Assembly: GCA_934045075.1 (NCBI GenBank)
Contig: OW203731.1
Location: 14,021,062-14,085,061 of the forward strand
DNA: 64,000 nt
Direction of reading: 5' to 3'
Source of the DNA: Yponomeuta sedellus
Lineage: Eukaryota; Arthropoda; Insecta; Lepidoptera; Yponomeutidae
This document shows positions 23,801-35,477 of this stretch, piece after piece. The notes below the pieces were generated by a model, which saw nothing but the letters and a program-made list of their open reading frames with translations, searched no databases and had not been told where the DNA came from. Position numbers and translations under genes: made by a program. How positions within the stretch are numbered: position 1 is the first letter of the stretch; each line of letters begins with the position of its first letter.

Positions 23801-26800
23801 CTACCTTGATAGCTTGGTAGTAGTCTCCCAGTAGCGAGTGGAGGCGTAGCAGGCCGACCAGCGAGAAGTAGCCGAGCATTTTGTAGAGCGAGTGGCGGCC
23901 GAACTCGCCGGCCACCGAGTCGGGGTCGCCGCCAGTAGCGTACACCTGAGATGGTAAAGTCGAAACATTACGAAATAGTGGCATTAAAATAAACTCTTCT
24001 TCTCCCGCGCACCCGCGGTTTATAGATTTTCACATGAGAATAAGATATTTTCCGCAGTAAAAGCTAGCCTATGTGTTAATCCAGGGTGTCAGCTGTCTCC
24101 ATACCAAATTTTATTAAAATCGCTCCAGCCGTTTAGACGCGAAGAAGTAACAAACATACACACTCACAAGCTTTCGCCTTTAAAATATTAGTGTGATTTT
24201 ATTAGTCCCTATTATACAGTTCGGGCCCCGTACTTTGCGACACTGTTTTGTATGGCTTATTTTTTTACCACGTATCAGATAGCACGTAACATTTCGACAT
24301 GTCAGATAATGAAAAGTATTAGTAGCAGAGAACAAAATTACCATATACATTTATCTTTTAAAATGGCCTCTTCTATTATTAAAACTGTTTTATACGGATT
24401 TATGCTCGTTTATTACATTTTTACAATTTTCCAACGTTTCGGCACTTTTTCAGGGGCCGTGGTCCCGGATGACTATTATATTATATTATATTATATTATA
24501 TTATATTATATTATATTATATTATATTATATTATATTATATTATATTATATTATATTATATTATATTATATTATATTATATTATATTATATTATATTATA
24601 TTATATTATATTATATTATATTATATTATATTATATTATCTATTATATTAAAACTTTTTTTTTGTGTAAGTTTTCTATTGGAGCGTTTCGGCTCGCCTCA
24701 CCTCTAATGAATGTCTAGATTTACGGGTATTTTTTCTACCACTGGCCAAACTCTTATAGGAGTTTTAACCGTTTTATGAGTGCGTTGTATTATAACCGTG
24801 CCAGCAGGCAGCAGAAGTACTTTCCTCACCTCTAGTTGCCGCTTGATGTTGGACTTGTCAACAAGCGAATGCAGCACATTGAGGATGCAAAGGACATTCC
24901 ATGCTTTGTTTTCAGTATTCAGCGCGTCGATCTCGGCCTGGCTCAGCTTCGAGGTGCGGGACCTGCCCCGAATGAAGGAATCAATCAAGGAAATCGGCAT
25001 AATTATACATATATTATGCCGACAAAACATAGAAAAAAAAAAAAAACCTATACATATAAAATTCAAAGTCCTGACTGACTCACTCATCAACGCCCAGCCC
25101 AGCCCAAGCCGCTGGACCTAGGAAGCTGAAATTTCGCACAGGGGGTCTTTATATAATGTAGGCAAGGAATAAGACAGGATTTTTTGAAATTCAACCCCTA
25201 AGGGGGCGAAAAGGGTTGCCAAAATTTGTACGAAAGGTATAAAGAATGTTGTCTTATTTTCTTGAAACTTAAAATGCATGCTCTTCAATACAATTGGTTG
25301 AACACGTGTTTCGCCGTTTTTCTAAATTTAACCCTTAACGGAGTAAACGGGGTTCCAAAATTTTGTTCTCCTGACTGACTCACTCATCAACGCCCAGCCC
25401 AAGCCCTTGGACCTAGGAAGCTAAAATTTTGCATAAAAAGTCTGTATACAATGTAAATAAGGAACAAAACAGGATTTTTTGAAATTCAACCCCTAAAGGG
25501 GCGAAAAGGGTTGCCACAAATATGTATGAGAAGTACCTATAAAAAATGTTGTCTTTTCTTGAAACTTAAAATGCATGCTCTTCAACACAATTGATTGTAT
25601 ACGTGTTTCGACTTTTGTTTTTTAATTTAACCCTCAAGGGAATGAAAGAGGTTGCAAAATTTTGTTCCTTGAATCTTTTCCAAAATTTGACCTAGAAAGC
25701 TGAAATTTTGCACAGAGGGTCTATATATAATGTAGAAAAGAAATAAGATCGGGGTTTTTGAAATTCAACCCCTAAAGGGGCGAAAAGGGTAGCCAAAATT
25801 TGTACGGGAGGTATAAAGAATGATGTCTAATTTTCATGAACTTAAAATAAATACTCTTCAACAAAATTTATGGAATCTGTGTTTCACCTTTTTTTCTTAA
25901 TTTAACCCTTAAGGGAGTGAAAGGGGTTGCAAAATTTTGTTCCTTGAATCTTTTCCGAAATTGGACCTAGGAAGCTGAAATTTTGCACAGAGGGTCTATG
26001 TATAATGTAGACAAGAAAAAAGACCGGTTTTTTTTTTATTCAGCCTCTAAGGAGGCGAAAAGGGTAGCCAAAAGTTGTGTGGGAAGTATAAAGAATGTTG
26101 TCTAATTTTCATGAAACTTAAAATAACTTCAACACAAGTTATTGAACCTACTCTTCAACACAAGTTATTGAACCTGTTTCACCGTTTTTTCTTAATTTAA
26201 CCCTTAAGGGAGTGAAAGAGGTTGTACTTTTTTTGTTCTTTGAATCTTTTCCAAAATTGATTTTCTTTTTCTTATTTTGCACAAATTGATGTAGAATGTG
26301 ATGTAGAATGAAGTGGCCGCCACTTCATTCTACATCACGGTATGGTTGTGTTTAACTTCACTCCATATATAGACTGACGGAAAAAGAGTAGTTTGTCGTC
26401 GTCATAGAAGCCATTCAGTCAGGTAATATCGTTAGCAATTCGTTTTTACTTGACCGTGTATTCTTGGATGTTGTTGGGTAATATTACCTTTTGCAGGCGT
26501 GGACGTTTCAAGGGTTAAATTTAGAAAATCGGCGAAGCACGTGTTCAATCAATTGTGTTGATGAGCAATTATTTTAAGTTTCAAGAAAATTTTACAACAT
26601 TCTTTATACGTCCCATACAATTTCTGGCAACCCTTTTCGCCCCCTTAGGGGTTGAATTTAAAAAAATCCGGTCTCATTCCTTGCCTACATTATATATAGA
26701 CCCTCTGTGCAAAATTTCAGCTTCCTAGGTCTAACGGCTTGGGCTGGGCGTTGATGAGTGAGTCAGTCAGTCAGGACTTTGAACTTTATATATTAGCACC

Positions 26801-29447
26801 AGATGGAAGAACATCTAATGTGGTATATAAAGAAGTATTATGAATTATTATAATCACAACTAACCCCCTGTCAATAACAACAAAGTAATCATACCCTCAG
26901 TTTCCAGATTTGCAGCCCACCCTTAGCGCTTGAGACATTTCGTCCTTTTTTAAAGAATTTTTAATCGACACAGTTCATTTTTTATAATTAAAAAATCTAT
27001 TGTTCTTCTACGATTTGTCGCAGATTCAGATAATTTATCAGAACAAAAATCGTCTGCACCTTTTATTGAAGCATGCTGAATAACTAAAGTCCACGCGGAC
27101 GGCGTCGCGGGCAAAAGCTAGTTAATGTATAATCATGTATAATACAGATAAATTAGGAATGCATTTTTTTTTCTCGCCTATACCAGTGTGGGGTAATCTT
27201 GCATCGAATGTTTAAAAATATTGTGGGCTTGGAAAGAAAGAATTTGAAAGTTTCGTTTCAAATTAGGCTTTACAGCCCAAATATATTTTCAGGGCATTAG
27301 CACATAATAATATAATATAATTAAAAGGAAAACTATCACGACTGAGGCTTTGCAAGTTCACGAGTAACAGGCGACTAACTTAAAAAAGGAAAACAGTACA
27401 AAAACCATTGAAAATGACTTTAGAATTAAGTTTAAAATTACTTTGAAAAGTACTATGGAATTGACACTTCTGTAAGGCCTACACTGCGAGTGGCCCGACA
27501 CCCACTTTGTTGGTTTTTTATGTTATTCCCGCTGTTAATTACATTCATACTTTCAAACATTAAGATGGACAACCTAACTCAGTGGACAGTTACAGAACCC
27601 CTGTAATGCTCCAGGACTAGTGATTTTATTGTGTGAATGTTATGTTATTACCTGTACTGTGCAAACGACTGAAACTGGTAGACGAACTCGTCGATGAGCT
27701 CCCAGAGCCACTGGTCGGGCAGCTCCAGCGGGACCGGCGTCTCGGCCGACAGGATGTAGTTGAACAAGTCGCAGTAGTTGTAGAAAGAGTGGAAGCGCTG
27801 CTCCGGCTTCGGGCCGCCGGGCACGCGTGCATAGATGTCGCGGTAGTACAGCTCTTTGTACAGGATCATGAATACCTAGGTTAGTTAAGCCATTATTATA
27901 ATGTGGCCCAATGATAGAAAGTCACATCAAAACATAAAAAAAAAGACACTGATAGTATCGTAGCCCAGATCTACTACATTTTTAGACATTTAACCCAAAA
28001 AGCATCAACAAAATGAGATTCTTTTAAAATTATTAATAAGAAACTTTATAGTCACTATTAAGTGGCACATGTAGGTTACTGAACTTCGAACTGTTTTAAA
28101 ATCCTTCTTCAATAAGGGTTCCTTTTTTTAATGTATTGACCGCTTACAGCGCCGCAACAAATCTAATTAAACCAATATGACTAAAGCTATTATAAAAAAA
28201 AATATATGTAATAATGGGTTACTATGTGTATGTTTGGTAATATGGGTATGTTCCTTTGTGACTCTAACTAAAGGCTATTGAAAGCTGCGAGTGACTCATA
28301 GAAGGCTTGCATGATGCATAATAAATTATCATGGTGAGAAATGCTTTATTTCTGAGAAATATTTTTTCTCTTTCTCTGAGAGAAGGTGTGTCCTCTGTAG
28401 TGGGATGTTATTTTCAGAACCCAACTAAAAAATAAGTGATGGATGATGTACAATAAACAGTTTGTTTACTGTTCATCAGACAAATATCTCCAACCTTCAA
28501 GCAAATCCGTCCCAAAATTAAAAATATAAGTGGGCACCAGACCTGCTAATGACTACTCGAGACAGAAAGAGAAAACCAAATATCTCAAAATATTATTATT
28601 ATTATTTGTAATTCAGGCAGGCAGTTATAGAACTGGTGAAGCCTGTATCCAGATGAACATTTGTGTCCATTCATCCTTCACATCCTTCGAATCTCAATAA
28701 ATTTTTAAACTGAAACCACAATTTTTCAATTATTTGTTTATTAAAAATATTGGCAACCTGAGAGCTACCCATTACAACTTCTATAAATAAATGTGTAAAA
28801 AATATAAGCATTATAATTTTTTATTTGAAGCAGTTATTTTATAAGCTGTGTAAACTGCTGGGTTGCAGCCTAGTTCAAAACCAGATAGTTAGTTTTTTTA
28901 TACCTCTGTAGTTGAAACCTGTATGTTTATCTTTGAAAAAAATTAATAAAGAAACCTTTACTTACATGGTCATTATCAACGAGAGGCGAAACTTCATTCT
29001 CATCAGGCCAAGGAGTGTTTTCAAAATACTGCTCGGTGAGTTTTGGGAAGGTGTTCTCATACAAGTTCTGAATGTCATATGTCACACCCTCATTGATCAT
29101 GTTACGGAAGTAAACGAGGAACTTCTTGACCTGAAAACAGCATCACACTCTTGTTGCTGGTTTAACAGTAAAAATCAGACTGAACAATTCTGATATGTAA
29201 ATATTTATTTTTTACTCACCATTTCTGGCATCTTGTAGTAAGATCTATCATGGTCCAGGTCGTACTGAGGATCACCCGTGTGTGGCTCATAGTCACCATA
29301 GGATTCGTATCCTCCCTACAAAGCAAGGGAACATAGAAAGTTTAAGGTTATCTATAAAATAAGTAATATAAGGCTGGCTAGTTATCACTTAGTTACCTCG
29401 TTATAATCGTCACTTGAATACATTTTGTTGTGCTCTTTATTCATCAT
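17816..29447 (-). CDS. EIF3L: Eukaryotic translation initiation factor 3 subunit L, 11 exons
   Basis: Exons in transcript order: 29447-29397, 29315-29220, 29130-28966, 27875-27652, 24962-24830, 23945-23805, 22548-22367, 21155-21050, 20330-20145, 19556-19323 and 17950-17816. All have GT-AG ends and matching phases, giving about 550 aa (about 564 in human). Landmarks are [20 protein letters not shown] (about 190), [47 protein letters not shown] and the C-terminal [20 protein letters not shown] in the PCI region. Family knowledge: eIF3L is a PCI subunit of the cytoplasmic eIF3 complex that binds the 40S subunit and mRNA. Two in-frame ATGs begin the frame; the first is used here. Coding exons are GC-rich against AT-rich introns. 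An AATAAA lies at 17716-17721 on the minus strand. Introns carry SINEs, a pentanucleotide array and a capped tandem array. Confidence 0.95.
18948..19145 (+). repeat. tRNA-derived SINE in eIF3L last intron
   Basis: The head has CTGTGGCGCAGCTG and GGTCCCGGGTTCGAACCCCG, followed by TAGGTCTTGGATGTATAC and GATGTCGCTGTTTCTGG. It is the same family as in the arms of the 11.8-13.7 kb palindrome, about 80 percent alike by eye. The head lacks a base-paired acceptor stem. Confidence 0.75.
21450..21477. repeat. CT dinucleotide microsatellite
   Basis: A run of about twelve TC units lies in an eIF3L intron. It is non-coding. Confidence 0.9.
22791..22826. repeat. 36-bp perfect palindrome in eIF3L intron
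   Basis: The half-site AATAGTCGTTCAGTACAC is followed directly by its exact complement with no spacer. About 10 bp downstream, TTTTAATACAGTTGC is mirrored by GCAACTGTATTAAAA near 23262-23276. The palindrome may therefore be one end of a roughly 450-bp foldback repeat. Confidence 0.85.
23584..23710 (+). mobile_element. Short SINE with 12-bp target duplication
   Basis: The insert is flanked on both sides by TTATTTCATTCT (23572-23583 and 23711-23722). It shares its head (AGGCTAAAAATTCCACCC) and tail (GTCCTTAGCACGGGTTAGTG) with the element at 57674-57904. Here the tRNA-like segment is shorter and in the opposite sense relative to the tail. It ends in an A-rich tract. The long target duplication implies LINE-mediated insertion. 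Confidence 0.8.
24005..24200 (+). repeat. LINE-type 3' tail fragment
   Basis: ACCAAATTTTATTAAAATCG, CAGCCGTTTAGACGCGAAG and CTTTCGCCTTTAAAATATTA follow the pattern of RTE-like LINE 3' ends common in moth and butterfly introns. Only the tail is present. The family assignment is from memory of that pattern. Confidence 0.6.
24470..24640. repeat. Pentanucleotide (TTATA)n array
   Basis: About 34 nearly uninterrupted copies of a five-base ATTAT unit lie in an eIF3L intron. Because the unit is not a multiple of three, it opens long artificial reading frames (ILYY repeats) on the plus strand; these are not genes. Confidence 0.95.
25051..26796. mobile_element. Tandem-array element capped by an inverted copy
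   Basis: Four diverged direct units of about 275-300 bp follow each other from 25071. Each has ACCTAGGAAGCTGAAATTT, GAAATTCAACCCCTAA and GGGGCGAAAAGGGTTG. A fifth copy at about 26510-26780 is inverted. The outer ends (CAAAGTCCTGACTGACT and its complement) make terminal inverted repeats. Between the array and the inverted copy is a 41-bp perfect palindrome (26298-26338). No protein is encoded. It lies in eIF3L intron 4, starting close to the branch side of the 24962 acceptor. Confidence 0.75.
26298..26338. repeat. 41-bp palindrome at the hinge of the capped array
   Basis: GTGATGTAGAATGAAGTGGC and its exact reverse complement flank a single central base. It separates the direct array from the inverted terminal copy. 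Confidence 0.9.
27060..27130 (+). repeat. LINE-type 3' terminal fragment
   Basis: GTCCACGCGGACGGCGTCGC followed by GGGCAAAAGCTAGTTAAT matches a terminal phrase I recognise from lepidopteran RTE-like repeats. Only about 70 bp are recognisable. Confidence 0.5.
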
Positions 29448-29845
29448 AAATTCGCTTGTTGGCAATAACCTCAAAAAGTCAATCAAAAATTCAAAGCGCC
29501 AACACCACAGATTAAACCACAGAGTATATAAACACTACGTTTTAAGAGACGGGACCTCTTATATGCTTTTGTAATGAGTTTAGCCCCGTTAGCAATACCA
29601 ACCAATAGAGCAAAAATGCAATGTCAAAAGTGCTACCAACATAACAAACACTTGTCTGTGCATTAGGGACGTCCACTTACATTACTACATTTATCGATAT
29701 CGATAAATTATCATCCAGGGGCTCCGCGGTTAACCTGATAAAATTAATAAAAATCAATGTTTTCAATAAAACGACAAATGAAATTAGTATTTTATTATTT
29801 ATTATCACATCACAATAATTGTGGTCAATGTCTATTGAATTTATT

Positions 29846-31148
29846 TCAGCAGCTATTTGGTTTTTCTTTAGAGGTGTCCAATCTGAGCGAACTTGCGAGC
29901 GAACCGAACATCAATCGGTGGTTTGGATTCAGGTGCTGAAATCGTAAAAAATTTTTGAGTCGTTATTGATTATTAATTTGGTGGTAAACTATGGTACTTA
30001 CCGGGATATTTATGATATGCTGAGATCCCAGGCCACAATAATTGTGGTCAAACGCTACTGGACCAATAGCAACAGCTGATATTTTGGCTGCTGTACAAGG
30101 TGCTGAAAATGATAACACTGTAATTTATCAAAGTAAACACTAGTTACAAAAAACTTCAGAGATACATGAAAAGTCTACGTACCAGAGTTGTTTTGTGAAG
30201 CTCGGCAACTAATAAGTTTTTGTATAGCTGAATCTGAAAATAAACAATTGCAAGAATAGTCCGAAGAAAAATAAATAGTTTGTTCCTGTTTACCACATAA
30301 CTGCATAATTGACTATGAAACTATCAAATACATTTTTATAAAAAAAAATAAGTTAAAATTAGCAAAAAAAATATTTTAGTAATTCCAATCACTAACCAGT
30401 TAAAGTGATGCGACGTGGCTACGTGGTAAGGAAACTCAGCTAGTAAGTAATCAGGAAGAGGAGGCGCATTTATAAGTAGAGAAGGTACAGCCCTGAAAAA
30501 AACATCTTTATCTAAGTTATTTCATTTATGTATTAAGCAGAAATATTAATATTGCGTTCTAAATGACGTATTTTGTTTTTTATTTCATAATTATTCATGA
30601 AATGTAGTGAGTGTTACATTATAACATAACTCACAATTTCTTTCATCAGCTTCCTTTTTTTGTTAAGATCTTTCGGCCGGAAATGATCTCCACAAATATA
30701 TGTTGGTGGATTTTTTCGATGGGGACGCATGACTTCCACAATTTTCACATATTGTCTGCATCTAAAAAAAACCACATTCAATGCAGCCAGTAATAGTGCA
30801 TCGTTGAACCATGTTATGGCTTACAGCAATTCACCCGTCGTACACTGAGTAGTAATTCTGACAAAGGTACTTATCAGATATTTTTTTATCGATATTGAAT
30901 ATGTGTATGGCACATCACTATGACATTGAAACAACTTAATATTTTTCTCATAGTATGTTAATTACGTTAGTTAACATAATTTATTATCTTGCTCTTGTTC
31001 AAGATGACAAAAACTGTAGCCAGAAATACTTACCGGTCTTCATCCCTAGGAAATTTACTCATAAACTTTCTTTTGGTACCTTTTGACCGGCTGCATCTTA
31101 TTTTATTTTACAAATGGCACAAGTTCGACACCAACCGATCAGTGCCAT
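29846..31148 (-). pseudogene. Decayed THAP-domain-like locus
   Basis: Exon-like blocks with splice signals lie at about 31148-31034, 30761-30635, 30492-30397, 30233-30183, 30102-30002 and 29935-29846. They read in order KFMSKFPRDED, then PPTYICGDHFRPKDL, then AVPSLLINAPPLPDYLL. THAP domains have an early FPKD-like motif, a C-x2-H pair before F, and a terminal AVPxxF; all are seen. The expected early CxxC and the ATG (MALIGWCRTCAIC) are in a different frame from FPRDED. The AVPS block is also off by one base from its neighbours on both sides. I could not build one open transcript, so decay is most likely. It starts about 400 bp upstream of eIF3L on the same strand. Alternatives are an alternatively spliced gene or a transposase remnant. 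Confidence 0.5.
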
Positions 31149-31392
31149 TATTAAAAGAAAATCACTAAACACTGTACAACAAGATACACACAGCTAGATA
31201 TTGAAAAAATTTAAAACACAAAATTTTTTAACTAGGTTTATAGAAAACTTTCTATGTGCCGCGTTCCGCCATGACATTTGTTGAGTTCAGTGTTGCCGCA
31301 ACCGAAAATGTATTTCGGACGTTACCCAATCTGAAAAAGGACCGTTTTCAAGATGAAGGTACGGTTTTCATTGTACTGTATGTTTAGTAAAG

Positions 31393-32084
31393 AAATAAAG
31401 TAAAAAAACAAGATACTAGGTACCTAGGTATTTATAGTTATTATATCTTATTGCTCAAGTTGTTAGTGGTAGGTTTATTACGCTCAACCGCCAACCACCA
31501 AACACAATAATAATTAGTGAATTTATTTTATCATGCCGTTGCATTATCTTTATTTTATGTTATAGTTTATTACATAAAATTAGTATGTTCAAATCGTAAA
31601 AAACAGATCATAAAATCACGGCAAAATTTGTTTACATTTTGCCGTGTTCATTTCATTTCATTGATGATGTTCCGCTCTACACAAATTATTTAGGTTGCAG
31701 TTCATTCAATTATTTCATGTTACCTATCCATCTCATACACTCTACTGTACTGAGTGTTATGTGAGCTATAGCTAGTTTTTTCCAAATTCGGAACAGACCA
31801 TGCCATGAGTTCGTAAGCGGCATGTCAAAAATATTGCTATCTTTGTTCCACATAACAAATGTATATAGTGTTATCTCAGTTTTTGCTTAGCGCTGTCGTA
31901 AGGATGCGTTGAACATAATCACTTAATTGGATGTGTTCACTAATAAAATGTTGAATTGTTGATTGGGATGCGAATACGGAGTGGCTTAGAAAAAGGGACG
32001 GTGGTAGCAATGGGACGGTGAAGGGACGGTCGTAAAATAAAAAGGACGGAAAACCGTCCCTTTTAGGACGGTGTGGCAACGCTG
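31393..32084. repeat. 692-bp direct repeat, copy 1
   Basis: It starts AAATAAAGTAAAAAAACAAG and ends TTAGGACGGTGTGGCAACGC plus TG. It appears essentially identical over its whole length to 35478-36169. Both copies contain clustered GGGACGGT and ACCGTCCC runs near the right end, which form hairpins. The right edge is a complete hAT-type terminus even though this copy is internal. Confidence 0.9.
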
Positions 32085-32535
32085 ATTGTCTGTCTTTGTG
32101 TTGTCTCGCCGGCCCGGCACCGGCTCGCGACTCCGGGGCCGGTCGGCGCCGCACGGTGGGCTGAGAATCACGTTTCAAAGACATATGAACTTGAGTTTTC
32201 AAGTGTCACTTTTTTCTCTCGAAATAGGTTTTATTACTCATTATCATTACTATACTAAACAATGTGATGAGAGACTATTTAGAGAGCAAACGGATGTGTA
32301 AGAATTTTTCGAAGAAAAATTTTTATGGAGCTGACATGAAAAGTAATATCCTTGGAGATGTAAAAAGTGCTATTTATTTGTGATTTTTCGGCATACTTTT
32401 TATAGCAGTGCCCTTTGCGATTTTTTTAAAATTAATAATGTGTATTTTATACTTAAATGACTAGTTAGACCAACTTTAGATATACCCTATACCATATGCC
32501 CTAGCCTATGAAATTAAAATTAGGCGTGTTATATA

Positions 32536-32584
32536 TAATGTACATATTATCCCTTTATTTTGTAAAGGGATAATATGTACATTA
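32536..32584. repeat. 22-bp stem hairpin
   Basis: TAATGTACATATTATCCC plus TTTA pairs exactly with its complement across a 5-base TTTTG loop. It marks the inner edge of the left arm of the inverted-repeat insert. Confidence 0.85.
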
Positions 32585-32669
32585 GACGACATTCACCAAA
32601 GTAAGAAAGGTTTTAATAAAATACCAATTTTTCAAAATATATTTTTACTAATTGCACATTCACTGACCA

Positions 32670-32825
32670 CGAACTGGCAGACGCCAAGTAGGACACCTAC
32701 CAGTTCGCTCGACCGATGATCCCAAAAATATCGCTGGTGGTGGCTGGGTGAGGATTGCTGAGGATAGAGTAATGTGGCTTGCCCTGGGAGAGGCCTATAT
32801 GCAGCAGTGGACAAATACAGGCTGA
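32670..32825 (+). pseudogene. LINE (RTE-like) reverse transcriptase C-terminal fragment
   Basis: An open stretch reads STDDPKNIAGGGWVRIAEDR and then LGEAYMQQWTNTG before a TGA. This pattern (DDI-K, GW-R-AEDR, W--LGEAY-QQWT) is the C-terminus typical of insect RTE-like LINE polymerases. Only about 51 residues remain, consistent with a 5'-truncated insertion. It is not a working gene. Confidence 0.7.
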
Positions 32826-33601
32826 TTGATTGCACATTAAATATAAAGACCGTTTCTTTATCATGAATTCCCAAAAATGTTAGTATCACTTTAATAATTC
32901 GTAAAACAAGTCTTATTAATTAAACACATAATGTATATGCTCAGTTCTAATTTCATAGACTAGGGTACAGGAATATCTAACTACGCATAATCAGGACACA
33001 AAAGCATTAGAACTACTCATTTTAGTACAAAGTACACATTATAATTATATTTTTAAAAATCGCAAAAGGTACCGCTATAAAAAGTATGCTGAAAAATCAC
33101 AAATAAGTAGCACTACATCTGCAAGGATATTACGGCCAAACTTGCGATTCTAGAGTTATAGCCACTTTTCATGTCAGCTTCATACAGATTTTTCTTCGAA
33201 AAATTCTTACGCGTCCGTTTGCTCTATAAATTGTCTCTCATCACATTGTTTAGTGTAGTAATGAGTAATAAAACCTATTTCGAAAGAAAAAAGTGACACT
33301 TGAAAACTCTAGTTCCTGGAGTCCCGCCGGTGCCGTCACCGGGGGTAGCAAGCAATATTTTTTCAAGTTATTTAAGCGTCTATCTTCATATTTTCACAAT
33401 TAATATTAACAATAACATCATGTATGATGACTAAATCACCGAATTAGTTAATAACACCTGAGGTATACTAGGAATTGGAGTTTGATTACCATTAGGGGTA
33501 TTGTAGTTGCGTATAAATGGAAGGTAAAATATTTTATGTGCTCATTGACATTTTATCCTGCTAAAAAAACATACTTACCCAAATCATAAAGAGAAAAATA
33601 T

Positions 33602-35241
33602 GGAATCGCAAGTCTGACAACTAAACTTGACTTGTTCGTGGTTTTGAAGCAGTGTGGAAAGCTAAGCAACTACTCTACTTTGTTGGAAAAAGTTGTATCG
33701 CTATTGAACCTTCATCATCTGTCCGATGAAGATCTTGATATACTTCGAGAATTCTGTCGAAGATTCAGTCAACAAGATTCAGTTACCAAGAGATGGAAGA
33801 CAGCAAATAGAAACCAGGATATTTTCAGAAAAAAATATGAAAACTGGCTCGTAATGAGTATTGACTGGCCATGTTGTGTTGTTTCACATATTATACCAGA
33901 TGGAACAGCTTCGGTATGCCAAGAAGGCATAAGTTCTTGCACTGAAGTACCATTTGGATCTTTGGGAGCAAAACAAAGGAAAAGGAGGCTACAACATGAA
34001 AGTCATGAAGACACCGATGAATCAATCTGTGTTACAATAGAAAATTTGAAGAAAGAAGGAAACGAATGTTTAGGCAAAGTAATTTAAGAAGAATCCTGAA
34101 GAAGCAGTAAAAATCTATAACGATATAGAAATGAAGAAATTAAAGAAAACTACAGTTACGCCAGAAAAAGCGCTAGGCCTTTTATTTTCTCTGGGATTAT
34201 CAAAGTGGAAATATATTACACTGAGAGAGATGACAATGCGTGAGGGCTTAACAGACTTTCACCCATCGTATTACAAGATTCAGCAAGCCGAGTCAAGCTG
34301 TTATCCTCCCGATCAGGCTTTCATTATAAATGACACCATGGCGAAACTAGATCTGCAAGCTCTGTTGAATATAACCATACAACAAATTTTGAAAACCTTA
34401 CCAGAACTGTCTGCTTACATGGGTAAAACACTGGTTTTGTTATCCAAGTGGGGTTTCGACGGTTCATCAAACCAAAGCAGATAATCAAAGCATTGAAGGA
34501 GGTGAAACAGATGAATCTCTGTTTATGACATCACTTGTTCCGCTGCAGTTATCTAACGGGACTGAAGTTATATGGAAAAACCCGAAGCCATGCTCAGTTT
34601 TCTACTGTAGACCTGTACAGTTTCTTTTCGCAAAAGAAAGCGAGTCTCTCGTAAAAGAAGAAATGAAGAAAATGGAAGAGGAAATAGCTGCATTGGTGCC
34701 CTCAGAATGCAGAAATATAAAAATAAATCATGATCTAGTCATGACTATGATCGACGGAAAAGTTTGCAGTTATTTATCCGAAGCTCTTTCCAGTGCAGTT
34801 TGCTATTTATGTCTAGCAAAACCGAGCGAGATGAACAATATTGATGCAGTAATACGAAAAGAAGTAGCCAACAACATGTTAAAATTCGGCTTATCTCCGT
34901 TACATGCCCAAATTAACTGCATGGAATGTTTGCTACATATAGCATACAGACTGGAGTTGAAGACTTGGGCAGTAAGAGGAGATAAAGATAAGGCTGTCAT
35001 GCTGACCAAAAAGCAGTTGCTGCAAGAACGATTCCAACAGAAGCTTGGTCTTCTTGTGGACGTGGTCAAACAGAGCTCTGGAATAACGAACGATGGAAAT
35101 AACGCACTTTTTTTCGACCAAAGTCGCACGAGTGCGCCCATAGTGCAGTATGTCAAAAAATCCATAAAAATGCAGGCAATAATCGTGCTGAAGGAAATAA
35201 CGGGCAAGTGTGCGATAATCAAGTTATGGCCAATTTTATAG
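33602..35241 (+). pseudogene. Broken Transib (RAG1-core related) transposase
   Basis: Three successive frames (33602-34087, 34131-34484, 34489-35241 approx.) form one protein interrupted by single-base frameshifts near 34085 and 34465. An additional frame problem lies at the ATG near 33600. Landmarks include FHPSYYKIQQAESSCYP, SKWGFDGSSNQS (first catalytic Asp region), DESLFMTSLVPLQL, MTMIDGKVC (second Asp region) and VCYLCLAKPSEMN (a zinc-ligand-like CxxC). The frame ends after DGNNALFFDQS and unrelated sequence, so the C-terminal part that should hold the catalytic Glu is absent. It cannot be an active transposase. Assignment rests on motif memory. Confidence 0.7.
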
Positions 35242-35477
35242 TAACTTCCATACATTTTTTTTAACCAAGTGGAAAAAAAGTACTTGCACAAAGGTAAACA
35301 TACTGCACTTCAAATATGTTGAAAGATTAGCCTTCCTAAGTGGATTCCTGTGAAAAAAAAATAACAATTCAAAATTCGATCTCTAAGTCTATGGGGAGCG
35401 ATTTTCAGCCCACCGTGCGGAGGGTGAGACTCGTATTTCGTATCGGCGTCGTAGGTGTAAAAGATATAACAAATATA

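Larger units (their letters stand above)
32190..33310. repeat. Inverted-repeat insert between Transib end and transposase
   Basis: Arms at about 32190-32540 and 32930-33310 are diverged reverse complements (GAGTTTTCAAGTGTCAC, CGGATGTGTAAGAATTTTTC). GC-rich CCGGCACCGG and CCGGTGCCGT elements beyond each arm also correspond. In the left arm, a stretch of about 50 bp carrying the CACGGTG terminus has no partner in the right arm. The central part contains a LINE 3' fragment. Confidence 0.6.
32152..35417. mobile_element. Transib-type element with CACGGTG termini
   Basis: The left terminus CACGGTGGGCTGAGAATC is mirrored at 35400-35417 by GATTTTCAGCCCACCGTG, 17 of 18 matching. Transib ends resemble the RAG recombination-signal heptamer (CACAGTG-like), and the interior holds a Transib-like transposase relic. 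Flanking 5-bp sequences are CGCCG (left) and CGGAG (right), so a clean target duplication is not preserved. Between the left end and the transposase lie an inverted-repeat insert and a LINE fragment. Confidence 0.65.

Noticed and set aside
24252..24707. Long ILYY-repeat open frames
   Set aside because: They are translations of a five-base repeat; any frame of a stop-free pentamer stays open.
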